From: Planctomycetota bacterium
Lineage (GTDB): Bacteria; Planctomycetota; UBA1135; UBA2386
Reading direction: 5' to 3'
Length of the DNA: 64,000 nucleotides
Assembly: GCA_021776805.1 (NCBI GenBank)
Contig: JAJFFD010000104.1
Coordinates: 28,138-92,137, forward strand
A program made the position numbers and the translations under genes. Below are positions 1 through 7,935 of this stretch, piece after piece. Numbering within the stretch: the stretch's first letter is position 1; every line of letters begins with the position of its first letter. Under the pieces are notes generated by a model. That model saw nothing but the letters and a program-made list of their open reading frames with translations, was not told the DNA's origin and ran no database searches.

Positions 1-244
1 TTGGCAGCTGTCGCAGGTCCTGAGCGATCTGTGTTCCCTGCTCGGGTTCGCACCAATCCACGTCAATCGGGGCTTCAACCTGGGTGATCGTCTGCCCCAG
101 GTGCTCAGATAGCCTCTCTTCCGCGTCCTCCAAGGCACGTGAGTAGATGCTGTCGAGGAAGTCTCTGGACCGGAGCTGATCGGGTAGCACCGGACGTGAC
201 AGGGAACGCAGCAGCTCCGCATGCTGTTCGTGCCGCGGGTTCAT
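1..244 (-). CDS. Partial protein downstream of ECF sigma factor
   Basis: The reading frame starts at an ATG that overlaps the stop of the ECF sigma gene by four bases (ATGA) and runs off the left edge after 81 codons. The visible part is hydrophilic and acidic, begins MNPRHEQHAELLRSL, and holds no membrane segment or zinc-binding HxxxCxxC motif. Translational coupling to an ECF sigma gene is the usual place for an anti-sigma factor or other regulatory partner, so that is the natural guess, but nothing in the visible sequence proves it. The membrane segment expected of an anti-sigma factor would lie outside the window. Confidence 0.55.
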   Translation of the reverse strand, partial: MNPRHEQHAELLRSLSRPVLPDQLRSRDFLDSIYSRALEDAEERLSEHLGQTITQVEAPIDVDWCEPEQGTQIAQDLRQLP

Positions 245-909
245 GCCACACCCTCCCCATCTTCACCGAGACTGCCCGGGTCGATGCTCTCTCCGTCGAG
301 CTCGGGGTACCCGAAGGGGGCGAGAGTTCCCTTGAGCACCTTTTCCAGCGCCAGGTGCGCTCGCGCAAGTCTGGATTTGACTGTGCCCATGGAGATCTCG
401 AGGGTCTGGGCTAGCTCTTCGTAGCTGAGGCTTTCCAGATAGCGGAGAATGAGCACAGCTCTGAGCTTGGGGCTCAGGCGCTGCAGGCTGTCGTGGATGT
501 GTTCTCCGAGCTCACTAACCTGGGCCCGCTCGACAGGACTGGCTTGTTGATCCCTTGGTTCTTGGGAGTCGAGAACAGCACTGAGGCTCCCGGTTTCGCG
601 GCCGGATCGGCCCTGCACCTTCCGTTGGTAGTCGATGCTGCAATTAACGACGATGCGGAACATCCAAGTGCTGAAGAGAGAGTCGAAGCGAAAGCTGCTA
701 ATCTTGCGGAAGAGGAGACTGAACGCGTCCTGAACTACATCCAGAGCGTCGCTGGACGTTCCTGTCATCCGAAACGCAATCGAGTACACACGATCGCGAT
801 ACCGGACATATAGCTCCTCGAAAGAGGCCTCAAAGGCATCCTCCTCGACAAACTGACAGGCCCGGACGAGGGAGTAATCAGGGTCGCTTCCCAGGTCCTT
901 GAGTGGCAC
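241..909 (-). CDS. ECF-type RNA polymerase sigma factor
   Basis: A 222-residue sigma-70 family protein of extracytoplasmic-function type. Region 2 lies at about residues 30-100 (FEELYVRYRDRVYSIAFRMT, then DALDVVQDAFSLLFRK and the STWMFRIVVNCSIDYQR segment). Region 4 lies at about 140-195 with the helix-turn-helix LSYEELAQTLEISMGTVKSR. There is no region 1 or 3, as expected for the family. It would direct core RNA polymerase to a small set of stress or envelope promoters. The frame opens with GTG. The C-terminal tail of about 25 residues after region 4 is acidic and Gly-rich. Its stop overlaps the next gene by ATGA, suggesting a two-gene sigma/regulator unit. The exact ECF subgroup cannot be told from the sequence alone. 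Confidence 0.93.
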   Translation of the reverse strand: MPLKDLGSDPDYSLVRACQFVEEDAFEASFEELYVRYRDRVYSIAFRMTGTSSDALDVVQDAFSLLFRKISSFRFDSLFSTWMFRIVVNCSIDYQRKVQGRSGRETGSLSAVLDSQEPRDQQASPVERAQVSELGEHIHDSLQRLSPKLRAVLILRYLESLSYEELAQTLEISMGTVKSRLARAHLALEKVLKGTLAPFGYPELDGESIDPGSLGEDGEGVA

Positions 910-1113
910 GTTGCTGGTTCAGACGGCACGAGGGGGCAGGATTGTTCCCTCCCCTGCGAGCTTATCCTCAGCCAAGGTGTCGCCACAAGTCCTTTGTTTA
1001 AGCCTAGTTCCCGCAGATCACTGGGTTGAGTGGAAGCCCTGGCCCTGAGCTGTCACGGAACTCGCTGGGACCGGGGCCCTTCCCTGAGAGGCAGGCCCTC
1101 TGTCATGGTCGCG

Positions 1114-2034
1114 TCAGCCGCCGAGTATGGTGCCCAGCCCAGCCGGGAAGAACATGAGGGTGCCAACCGCTTGCGGGCAGGATGGCGGGCAGCGGAAGTT
1201 GCCTTCCAAGGGCTCACAGACTGCGGTGACTACCTCGCAAATGTGGCCTTCAGTGCCACGGCTGAAGACCTCGAGGGACATCATGCAGATTCGGTCGCTG
1301 CTCCAGAAGGGGTTCTCCGCATCGCCCTGATTCAGGAACTGATAGGAAACCTGCCCATGGTTCATGGGGACCAGGGTGGCGAAAACTGAGCCCCCACTCG
1401 GGTCCTCGAGGCTCTGGATGAACACACCGGAGTTCGTATCCTTCCCATCGAGGGAAGCATCGACACCGATCGTGTAGGTGTAGGGTCGAATGAACCGGAT
1501 ATCGTCTTCGAGGCCGAGCTCGAGGTTCACGAGCACGAAGAGGCCATCCTCCGGGTGCTGCCTGAAGCGAATCTCCGACTGCCCGTAGCCGACGAGCTGA
1601 CTCAGAGGCAGCCGCCAGGTTCGCCAGTAGATGTATGGATCGAGACGTTCGATGGGCGGGATGGTGTCGCCGACGAAGCGGAAGAGCAGATGCATCCAGA
1701 GGCTGCGGGCGCCGTCTTCCAGAGTCCGGCTGCTGAGCAAGACCCGCATCTCATGATCCTGCGTGCCAGCGGTGCTGGCGAGAGGGTCGCTGCGCAGATG
1801 CTTGACCGTTGCGAGGAAGTCATCGACTCCATCGCCATCAGAATCGACCAGGGCCGGATTGGAGAAGGTGCCGTGTTCGAGGGCATCAGGCAGGAGGTCG
1901 CCGTCCGTGTCGGGGAACAACTCGCCTTGCGCGGCCCGCGCCTCTGGAGCTTGGAAGCTCGGGGCGAGGACCAAGAAGGCAGCGGATACCGCAATCGTAG
2001 CGGTCATCAGAGTCGCTTTGCTCTTCTGGCTCAT
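1114..2034 (-). CDS. Secreted protein with thrombospondin type 3-like calcium repeats
   Basis: A 306-residue exported protein. Residues 1-35 form a signal peptide (MSQKSKATLMTATIAVSAAF, with an Ala-rich cleavage region). Directly after it come Asp-rich loops, DTDGDLLPDALEHG and DSDGDGVDDFL, typical of thrombospondin type 3 / EF-hand-like calcium binding repeats that act as a rigid spacer or anchor on secreted proteins. The rest is predicted beta-rich and ends in a cysteine-containing stretch (CEVVTAVCEPLEGNFRCPPSC), which suggests disulphides outside the cytoplasm. The chosen ATG has a GGAGCTT ribosome site eight bases upstream. No catalytic motif is visible and the function is unknown. It stands alone between the sigma gene and a tRNA gene. 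Confidence 0.78.
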   Translation of the reverse strand: MSQKSKATLMTATIAVSAAFLVLAPSFQAPEARAAQGELFPDTDGDLLPDALEHGTFSNPALVDSDGDGVDDFLATVKHLRSDPLASTAGTQDHEMRVLLSSRTLEDGARSLWMHLLFRFVGDTIPPIERLDPYIYWRTWRLPLSQLVGYGQSEIRFRQHPEDGLFVLVNLELGLEDDIRFIRPYTYTIGVDASLDGKDTNSGVFIQSLEDPSGGSVFATLVPMNHGQVSYQFLNQGDAENPFWSSDRICMMSLEVFSRGTEGHICEVVTAVCEPLEGNFRCPPSCPQAVGTLMFFPAGLGTILGG

Positions 2035-2255
2035 TGGCGCGAAGCTCCTGGTGGCCGGGGGGAGGTCATGATGAAGGTCTGCCGCGTGGACAGCCTATTC
2101 TGATAGCCACCAGAATGGGGAGGGATACCGAGGAACCAGGATAATGCCTGCTTGGCTAAAAAGGCAAGCGGAGCCTATTCCCAGGTCTTTGGTTGTCTTG
2201 GTCCATGGTGGGGGCTATGCACTTGCCTCCGCCTGGGTGAGGCCCATGCCAACGG

Positions 2256-2332
<77 letters not shown>

Positions 2333-2366
2333 CTTTCCGCAGCGCGCACCTTAGTGCCTTATCGGC

Positions 2367-4112
2367 ATGGACTTTTGCCTGAAACTGGATGCGACCGCCA
2401 GGCGCCAACTGTGCCTGAGCCTGGAGATAGAGACCGCCGAGTTCTCGTCGGGCGATGAGGTCGAGTTTTTCATGCCAGTCTGGACCCCCGGCTCCTACCT
2501 GGTCAGGGAGTATGCCCGGCAGATCAATGCTTTTGGGGCGCAGGATCGCGACTCCGGGAAAGAGCTCAGCTGGCAAAAGTCGGCCAAGAATCGCTATCGG
2601 GTGATCTTCCCGAAGCAGACCAAGGCGATCCGGCTCGAGTACCAGGTCTATGCCCACGACCTGAGTGTGCGCGGGGCATTCGCTGACCAAGACTTCGCCT
2701 ACTGGAACGGCGCGGCGGTGCTGCTCTGGCCCCTGGGCCTCGAGAATCGACCGGCGCAATTCAAGGTGGAGCTGCCAGGGGATTGGCAACTGCACTCGGG
2801 CGCATGCGGGCAGGGCCAGTCTGGGCTGGCGCAGCTGTCCTTCGAAAATCTGGACCAGGCTGTCGATACGCCCTGTCTAGCCGGCCGGGGGCTCCAGGAA
2901 TTGAGTTTCGACGCTGCTGAGCGTCCGCACAGACTGGTTCTCGCTGGCCTGGAGAACATGCAGATTCCGCCGGGCTTCCTCGGCGACTGCAGGGCTGTGG
3001 TAGAGGAATGCGCCGCAGTATTTGCCGGCGAACTTCCTTATGCGGCTTATCTCTTCCTCTGCCTCTTTGCGGACCGAGGCCGTGGTGGGCTCGAGCACGC
3101 GAACTCGAGCACGCTTCTCGCCCCGCGAACGACCTTTGCGCCAGCTAGCGATTACCAGGACTTCCTGTCCTTGATTGCCCACGAGCACTTCCACGTCTGG
3201 AATGGCAAGCGCATGCGTCCGGCTGAACTCTGGAGCTTCGACTACGAGCAGGAGAACTACACCCAACTGCTCTGGGCTGTGGAGGGGTTCACTGCCTACT
3301 ACGATGACTACCTTTGCCTGCGGGCAGGCGTCATGCCGCGAGAGAGCTATTTGAAGATCCTGGCAGGGCATGTCAGCAAGATGATCAATATGCCCGGTCG
3401 TCTAGGGCAATCGCTCTCCGAAGCGAGCTTCGATGCCTGGATTCGCTTCTACCGCCCCGACGAGAACAGTCTCAACTCCACACAGAACTACTACTCCAAC
3501 GGTGCCCTCGCAGCCCTTTGCCTCGACGCCAAGATCAGGCGCGAAACAGCGGGCCAGCGCTGCCTGGATCAGGCCATGCACAGTCTCTTCGCGGCGACCT
3601 TTAGCTGTGGACGTGGCTACTCCATGGATGATCTTGTTGACTGCCTCAACCAGGCGGCTGGAACTGACATGCGCGAGTTTCTCGAGGGCATGGTCAAAGG
3701 ACCCTTCGAGCCTGATCTCAAAGGGGCCTTCGCTGGCTATGGTCTGGATCTCCGCCAGTCAAAGCGGTCAGCTCTGCAAATCGGAGTGCAGCTACAGCGC
3801 GGAGCGTCGAAGATTGCCAAAGTCTTCGACGGTCGCCCGGCACAGGGTGCTGGTGTTGCGCCAGATGACGAGATCATCGCGATCGACGGGTTGCGCGTGA
3901 ATCGTGAGAGCTATAGCGAGCTCTTCGCACAGCTCGCTTCGGAGAAGACTGATATGAAGCTCCTCCTCGCCAGACGAGGCAAGATGCTGGAGCTGTCTCT
4001 ACGCCCGGAGCCGAGCCCCTCGGCAGGCTTCGAGATCAAGCCCTTGAAAGGTGCCAGCAAGGCCGCGCTGGAATTGGGCGAGTCATGGCTGCGGTCCAGA
4101 TCCCGAGCCTGA
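2367..4112 (+). CDS. M61 family metallopeptidase (glycyl aminopeptidase-like) with PDZ domain
   Basis: A 581-residue protein of the M61 type. Residues 1-200 form the beta-sandwich N-terminal domain. The zinc site is HEHFH at residues 272-276 inside [17 protein letters not shown], and the third ligand is Glu306 in the family signature [13 protein letters not shown]-terminal PDZ domain spans about 465-545 ([20 protein letters not shown]). M61 enzymes cleave N-terminal Gly or Ala from peptides. There is no signal peptide, so it is probably cytoplasmic. The ATG has no convincing Shine-Dalgarno sequence. The final 30 bases overlap the opposite-strand CDGSH gene tail to tail, so the two transcripts are antisense at their ends. 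All catalytic residues are present and activity is expected. Confidence 0.93.
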   Translation: MDFCLKLDATARRQLCLSLEIETAEFSSGDEVEFFMPVWTPGSYLVREYARQINAFGAQDRDSGKELSWQKSAKNRYRVIFPKQTKAIRLEYQVYAHDLSVRGAFADQDFAYWNGAAVLLWPLGLENRPAQFKVELPGDWQLHSGACGQGQSGLAQLSFENLDQAVDTPCLAGRGLQELSFDAAERPHRLVLAGLENMQIPPGFLGDCRAVVEECAAVFAGELPYAAYLFLCLFADRGRGGLEHANSSTLLAPRTTFAPASDYQDFLSLIAHEHFHVWNGKRMRPAELWSFDYEQENYTQLLWAVEGFTAYYDDYLCLRAGVMPRESYLKILAGHVSKMINMPGRLGQSLSEASFDAWIRFYRPDENSLNSTQNYYSNGALAALCLDAKIRRETAGQRCLDQAMHSLFAATFSCGRGYSMDDLVDCLNQAAGTDMREFLEGMVKGPFEPDLKGAFAGYGLDLRQSKRSALQIGVQLQRGASKIAKVFDGRPAQGAGVAPDDEIIAIDGLRVNRESYSELFAQLASEKTDMKLLLARRGKMLELSLRPEPSPSAGFEIKPLKGASKAALELGESWLRSRSRA

Positions 4113-4397
4113 GTCTTCGCCACGAGCAGAATGTGAGCCATCACAAAAGGGCTTGTCCTTCGACTTCCCGCAGGCGCACCAGGCAATCCGTTGCGCCTCC
4201 TCGAGGATGAGTTTGATCGGGCGGATCTCACTGCCAAGGTGGCTACCGTCGCAGTAGGGATAGCGGCTGCTGTGCTTGCATTGACAGTAGGCGTACTTCC
4301 CGGGTGGGCAATCCACGACGAAAGGACCAGATTGCAGGCGACAGGGGGGATCACCGGGAGCGAGGCGACTCGTCTTCTTGTCCTTGTCCCCCAGCAT
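4083..4397 (-). CDS. Double CDGSH iron-sulfur domain protein
   Basis: A 104-residue protein with two complete CDGSH motifs, CQCKHSSRYPYCDGSH and CACGKSKDKPFCDGSH. Each supplies three Cys and one His that bind a [2Fe-2S] cluster. Two such motifs in one chain is the architecture of mitochondrial CISD3 and bacterial homologues, which fold as a monomer with two clusters and are linked to redox or iron handling. I chose the ATG preceded by GGGGGAG (three bases away, a little short); another ATG lies 15 bases upstream without a ribosome site. The gene is 42 bases downstream of lexA on the same strand, so it may be in the lexA transcript. It overlaps the M61 peptidase gene by 30 bases on the opposite strand. 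Confidence 0.9.
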   Translation of the reverse strand: MLGDKDKKTSRLAPGDPPCRLQSGPFVVDCPPGKYAYCQCKHSSRYPYCDGSHLGSEIRPIKLILEEAQRIAWCACGKSKDKPFCDGSHSARGEDSGSGSGPQP

Positions 4398-4439
4398 GTT
4401 CTCCCCCAGCATGTTCAATGAGCGGCGGCAGCAACCCTC

Positions 4440-5060
4440 TCAACAAAAGCGGCGGATGACACCGCGAACCACGCCGCGAATCTCAAGGTGAGTTGGAAAG
4501 ATGGGCTTGAGTGTCGAGTTCGCCGGTTGCAGGCGGATTCTGCCTTTGTCGACATAGAGACGCTTCAAAGTGGCCTCTTCTCCATCCACGATTGCGACGA
4601 CGATATCACCGTTGTTCGCGGTTGTCTGACGGTGAATGACGACTAGATCACCATCATCGATGTGATCTTCGATCATCGAGTGCCCCTGTACCCGAAGCAT
4701 GTAGAAATCGTCCCCGGAGGGAATGAGCTCGGTCAGACTCACGTCTTCGCGATCTTCAATGGCTTCGATGGGCTGACCGGCGGCGATCGTTCCCAAGATC
4801 GGGAGGCTCGGCACGGGCTCTTCATTGACGCTTTGGGGCTGGTCGGGATCAAAGAGAATGGCGACGGACCTGGCCTTCGCCTTGTTGCGCTGAATTGCCC
4901 CCTTGGTCGCAAGGTGATTCAGGTGCTCATAGATTGTGATCTTGCTAACACCCAGGGCCTGCGCCGCCTCTTCGAGCGTGGGAGAAATGCCATGTTCGTT
5001 CCGGTAGTCCCGGAAGAAGCGCAGGACTCGGATCTGTTTCTCTGTCAGCATCATCTGCAT
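4440..5060 (-). CDS. lexA: LexA repressor (SOS response, S24 peptidase)
   Basis: A 206-residue LexA. The N-terminal winged helix (residues 4-65) contains GISPTLEEAAQALGVSKITI, and the C-terminal S24 domain starts near residue 86. The self-cleavage bond is Ala94-Gly95 (in ILGTIAAGQP), the nucleophile is Ser128 (QGHSMIEDHI) and the base Lys166 (EEATLKRLY), so RecA-stimulated autocleavage should work. The start is MQMM with AGGAG nine bases upstream. The recognition helix (SKITIYEHLNHL) differs from the better-known proteobacterial and Firmicute LexA, so its operator sequence is probably different too. A palindrome upstream is a candidate operator. Upstream is a possible 42-residue membrane peptide; downstream is the CDGSH gene. 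Confidence 0.96.
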   Translation of the reverse strand: MQMMLTEKQIRVLRFFRDYRNEHGISPTLEEAAQALGVSKITIYEHLNHLATKGAIQRNKAKARSVAILFDPDQPQSVNEEPVPSLPILGTIAAGQPIEAIEDREDVSLTELIPSGDDFYMLRVQGHSMIEDHIDDGDLVVIHRQTTANNGDIVVAIVDGEEATLKRLYVDKGRIRLQPANSTLKPIFPTHLEIRGVVRGVIRRFC

Positions 5061-5084
5061 GAGCGGGTATCTCCTAGGCGGCGC

Positions 5085-5213
5085 TCAGAGGAGCGCGGCC
5101 AGAGTCAGGAAGACCAGGAAGATAAGAACGACCCCAGCAAGCTCACCAAATAGGTGAACGGACTCCTGGGGGTTCCTCGCTTGAGCGACAGCATGCTCCC
5201 TCAGGGGGAGCAT
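5085..5213 (-). CDS. Possible small membrane protein upstream of lexA
   Basis: A 42-codon frame just ahead of lexA and on its strand. The first 20 residues are polar (MLPLREHAVAQARNPQESVH), and the C-terminal half is one clean hydrophobic helix (LAGVVLIFLVFLTLAALL). The stop is 24 bases before the lexA start. There is no clear ribosome site, and the ATG falls within an inverted repeat. The frame continues upstream to 5339 without a better start. SOS operons of other bacteria sometimes include a small membrane division inhibitor, which makes the position suggestive, but no homology is claimed and the frame could be fortuitous. Confidence 0.35.
   Translation of the reverse strand: MLPLREHAVAQARNPQESVHLFGELAGVVLIFLVFLTLAALL
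5193..5213. repeat. Inverted repeat ATGCTCCC-N5-GGGAGCAT
   Basis: Perfect 8-base arms around 5 bases. It covers the start codon of the possible small membrane peptide upstream of lexA and could fold in the leader RNA. It is not followed by a T run, so it is not an intrinsic terminator. Function unknown. Confidence 0.35.
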
Positions 5214-5325
5214 CTGCTGCCGAGGGAGGCTGCGGCGAGGACGGAGACTGCTGGGGTCGGGTGCAAAGGACTGAAGAATCATGGATCGGTTCGGGCTTGA
5301 AGAAGAAGGGCAGATTAGGGAGCTG

Positions 5326-5362
5326 TTAGGCAAACACAAGCCTAATCATCCACATGATTAGG
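5326..5362. promoter_or_regulatory. Candidate LexA operator: overlapping palindromes
   Basis: In the 220-base divergent region between the lexA-strand genes and the hemerythrin gene lies a perfect palindrome CCTAATCAT-CCAC-ATGATTAGG (5341-5362). A second dyad, TTAGGC-N8-GCCTAA (5326-5345), overlaps its left half, and GATTAGGG occurs again at 5313-5320. The A+T-rich symmetric element is unlike the surrounding G+C-rich sequence. lexA genes are usually autoregulated, so this is the best operator candidate here, but it matches no LexA box I know (not GAACN4GTTC, not GTTCN7GTTC). It could instead belong to a different regulator. Confidence 0.45.
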
Positions 5363-5433
5363 GTTTTGTTCGGATTTCTCCACATTGTCAAGCAGCTGGG
5401 TTTGTCACCGCTGAAAGACGAGGGCATCAGCAT

Positions 5434-6006
5434 GTGTTGGGCACCAAGGTCATGAGTAGCCCCATGTCCGCTAATCCTGGAGAGGTCCTGCGTGAAGAGC
5501 ACCGCCTACATCGGCGGATGCTGATCGTCTTGGACGAGTTGGCCCTGGCTCTGGCTGCCGGTCTGGAGCTTCAACCCGGGTCCATGCAGCGCGTCTTTGC
5601 GTACTTCTCCAAGTTCCTGGTCGAGATCCACCAGTTCAAGGAGAGCGAATTCCTCTTCCCGGCTGCGGCCATGATGAACTTCGCCAATGCTGGGGAGAGC
5701 ATCGGACGACTCATCGCAGACCACGACGAGACAGCTGTCCTGCTCGCTTCATTGGGAGCGGTCTGCGGGATTGGTGATCTGCCTAGAAAGGAACGTGTTG
5801 GTAGCCTGACTTTGGTTCAGAACTACTGTGCGCGATTGAACCGTCACATGGACGAGGAAGAGGAGATCTTTGTTCTGTTGGGTGAGTTCATGAGTGAGGA
5901 GGAGTCCAAGCTCATGCTCAGTCAGTTTGAGATGATCGACCGTCGACACCAGGGCTTTGGGCATTGGGAGCGTGAAGTCCAGTACCTGGAATCTTTGGTT
6001 GAGTGA
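5434..6006 (+). CDS. Hemerythrin-like (HHE) domain protein
   Basis: A soluble, all-helical protein of about 180-190 residues with metal-ligand motifs spaced as in hemerythrin HHE domains: EEHRLHRR near residue 24, HQFKESEFLFP near 68, DHDE near 97, RHMDEEEEIF near 137 and a final DRRHQG near 177. Proteins of this type bind a di-iron centre and act in oxygen or nitric oxide sensing or repair of iron centres. The start is uncertain: GTG at 5434 is the longest, while ATG at 5464 has AAGG about 12 bases upstream. It is transcribed away from lexA from a shared intergenic region, so it may share the regulator that binds the palindrome there. Confidence 0.85.
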   Translation: MLGTKVMSSPMSANPGEVLREEHRLHRRMLIVLDELALALAAGLELQPGSMQRVFAYFSKFLVEIHQFKESEFLFPAAAMMNFANAGESIGRLIADHDETAVLLASLGAVCGIGDLPRKERVGSLTLVQNYCARLNRHMDEEEEIFVLLGEFMSEEESKLMLSQFEMIDRRHQGFGHWEREVQYLESLVE

Positions 6007-6093
6007 TTTGTCCAGGACTTGTGGATAGAGGCATGACGACAACGGCCTTGCTTCGTCGATGTTGCCGTGATCTGATCGTAGTCGAGGGCGGCG

Positions 6094-6774
6094 ATGCTTC
6101 TGGAACTGCAAAGATCACTGGTTTGCTTCGACCTGGAAACAACAGGTCTGGATACGTCGAGCGATCGGCTCGTGGAGATTGGCCTGGTCAAACTCTTACC
6201 CGACGCAAGTCGCGAGAGCTTGCAGCGTCGCTTCGACCCGGGCATCGACATCCCCGAGTCGGCGACGAAGATCCACGGCATTCACACCGATGATGTACGT
6301 GGGCTCTTCGGTGAGGCGAGCCTGTCGAAGGGTGGTGCCGAGATTCTCGAGTTCATCGGCGACTCGGATCTAGCTGGCTTCAACTGTGCAAACTTCGACC
6401 TCCCACTTTGGCTGAGTGAGTGCAAGCGGCATGGCCTCAGCTTCCCAATGGAAGGACGGCTGATGGTCGATGCGAAGGTGATCTTTGACCGCAAGGAGCC
6501 GAGTTGGGACCGTTTTCTTCAGGGTCCGCGAAACCTGAACAACGCGGTTCTCCATTACTGCGGCCGGGACCAGGCGCGCGAGTTTAGCAAGCGCGATTCT
6601 GATGGCGAAGGCGAGCTCATTTCGCAGGCAGTTGATGAGCGCAGCCGGCACTCCGCAGTCAAGGATGCGGACGCCACTCTGGATGTGCTGCTTTCCCAAC
6701 TACGTAGATACGCGGACTTGCCCCGCGACCTTCTCGGCTTGCATCAGTTCTGCGGGCAGTCGCAGCCGGCCTGA
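6094..6774 (+). CDS. DnaQ-like 3'-5' exonuclease (DEDDh family)
   Basis: A 226-residue nuclease of the DnaQ/RNase T superfamily. Exo I is FDLETTGLD (residues 12-20), IHGIH follows near 65, Exo II is GFNCANFDLPLW near 93, and Exo III is HSAVKDADATLDVL near 192, giving the DEDDh set of acidic residues plus the catalytic His. Such proteins serve as proofreading subunits or stand-alone exonucleases for DNA or RNA ends. There is no fused helicase, polymerase or GIY-YIG domain. GAGGG lies about four bases before the ATG. It is convergent with the long minus-strand envelope operon and 9 bases from its end. Confidence 0.88.
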   Translation: MLLELQRSLVCFDLETTGLDTSSDRLVEIGLVKLLPDASRESLQRRFDPGIDIPESATKIHGIHTDDVRGLFGEASLSKGGAEILEFIGDSDLAGFNCANFDLPLWLSECKRHGLSFPMEGRLMVDAKVIFDRKEPSWDRFLQGPRNLNNAVLHYCGRDQAREFSKRDSDGEGELISQAVDERSRHSAVKDADATLDVLLSQLRRYADLPRDLLGLHQFCGQSQPA

Positions 6775-6783
6775 GCCGAGGCC

Positions 6784-7935
6784 TCAGTCCTTCTTCTTCT
6801 CCTGTTCCCAGGGGAGCTGAAAGACTTCCTTTTCCTTGCTCTGCGCCTTTCGATCCGCAAGCGGAGTTTCGGCCAAGAAGACCGTGACCTCCCTCGGCTC
6901 GCCATCACCACGCTTGTATTGCAAGGCAACCGCTTCGCCCGCCATGCGTGAGCTAAGCAAGACCTGCAGGTGGAAGGGGTTCTGAACGTCGATTCCGCCG
7001 ACACTGAGGAGGGTATCTCCGGCTGCAAGACCGATCCCGCGGGCAGGGCTGCCTGGGGAAATGTTCGCTACCTTGGCTCCAGGGCCCAGGTGGCTCAGGC
7101 TGCTGGTGATTCCGAGCCAAGCCATGTGCAGAACTTCATTGGCCTTGAGCCGGGCAATGATCTCTGGGATGTCTGCAATGCTCGCTGCGAAGCCGATTCC
7201 TGAGTCGTACCAATCAACGCTGGCATCCCTGCCTGCAGGCGAGAGTGGAACGGAGACTCCCATGACCCGACCCTGCAGATCGATGACCGGGCCACCATAG
7301 TTTGCAGGTGATGTGTATGCGTCGACCTGGATTGCGCGGCCAAAGATCCGGTTCTTGGCGGAGACGATGCCCATGTGCACGCTGGGCGATTCCTTGCCGA
7401 AGGTGCGACCGAGGGCGAATGCCCACTGCCCGACGAAGAGTTCATCGGGCTCGACGAATTCTGCCAGTGGCAAGTCATTCGCCTCGATCTTAATGAGAGC
7501 GATGCCCCGGCTGTGATCCTCGCCGCCTCGGGTTGCGGGAAAGCTGCGCCCATCGGCAAGGCTGACGAGGATGGTGCTCGGATCGAAGTTGAGGGCGAAG
7601 CGAGAAATCAGGATCCAGCCATCGCTGCTGATGATCAGACCACTGCTGGCTCCTTGGGCTTGTAGGAAGCCATCCGGGCGCAGGGGAATCTCCTTGGGCG
7701 GCGGCTGTGCTTTCTCGGGAGCCTTGCCCGGGGCGTCATTCGCAGGGCTAGCCTGCGGCATCGCTGCTCGTGCACCACCGAAGGTCTCGACCGTGACGAT
7801 ACTGGGCGCGACTCGGCCCATGGAGCTGCGCACCACCTTCTGTAGTTCGAGCAGATGGCTGCCATTGGCGTCTTGTGCTGGCAGTTGAAAGGTTGGAGCG
7901 AGGAAGACCGCGCTGAGCACGAGGACACGGATCAT
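6784..7935 (-). CDS. Trypsin-like/PDZ pseudoprotease, secreted
   Basis: A 383-residue DegP/HtrA-like protein starting MIRVLVLSAVFLAPTFQLPA, a signal peptide. The ATG overlaps the stop of the upstream protease gene (ATGA); a longer frame to 8049 would overlap it by over 100 bases and is rejected. The chymotrypsin fold is recognisable but all three catalytic positions are changed: the TNxHV His region reads LISRFAL, the Asp of DLAL is Gly (RGIALIKI), and GNSGGP reads ANYGGP (Ser to Tyr). A normal-looking PDZ domain follows (residues ~270-350, NISPGSPARGIGLAAGD). It should not cleave peptides and probably binds or holds substrates for the active partner encoded upstream. Last gene of the ten-gene run. 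Confidence 0.9.
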   Translation of the reverse strand: MIRVLVLSAVFLAPTFQLPAQDANGSHLLELQKVVRSSMGRVAPSIVTVETFGGARAAMPQASPANDAPGKAPEKAQPPPKEIPLRPDGFLQAQGASSGLIISSDGWILISRFALNFDPSTILVSLADGRSFPATRGGEDHSRGIALIKIEANDLPLAEFVEPDELFVGQWAFALGRTFGKESPSVHMGIVSAKNRIFGRAIQVDAYTSPANYGGPVIDLQGRVMGVSVPLSPAGRDASVDWYDSGIGFAASIADIPEIIARLKANEVLHMAWLGITSSLSHLGPGAKVANISPGSPARGIGLAAGDTLLSVGGIDVQNPFHLQVLLSSRMAGEAVALQYKRGDGEPREVTVFLAETPLADRKAQSKEKEVFQLPWEQEKKKD

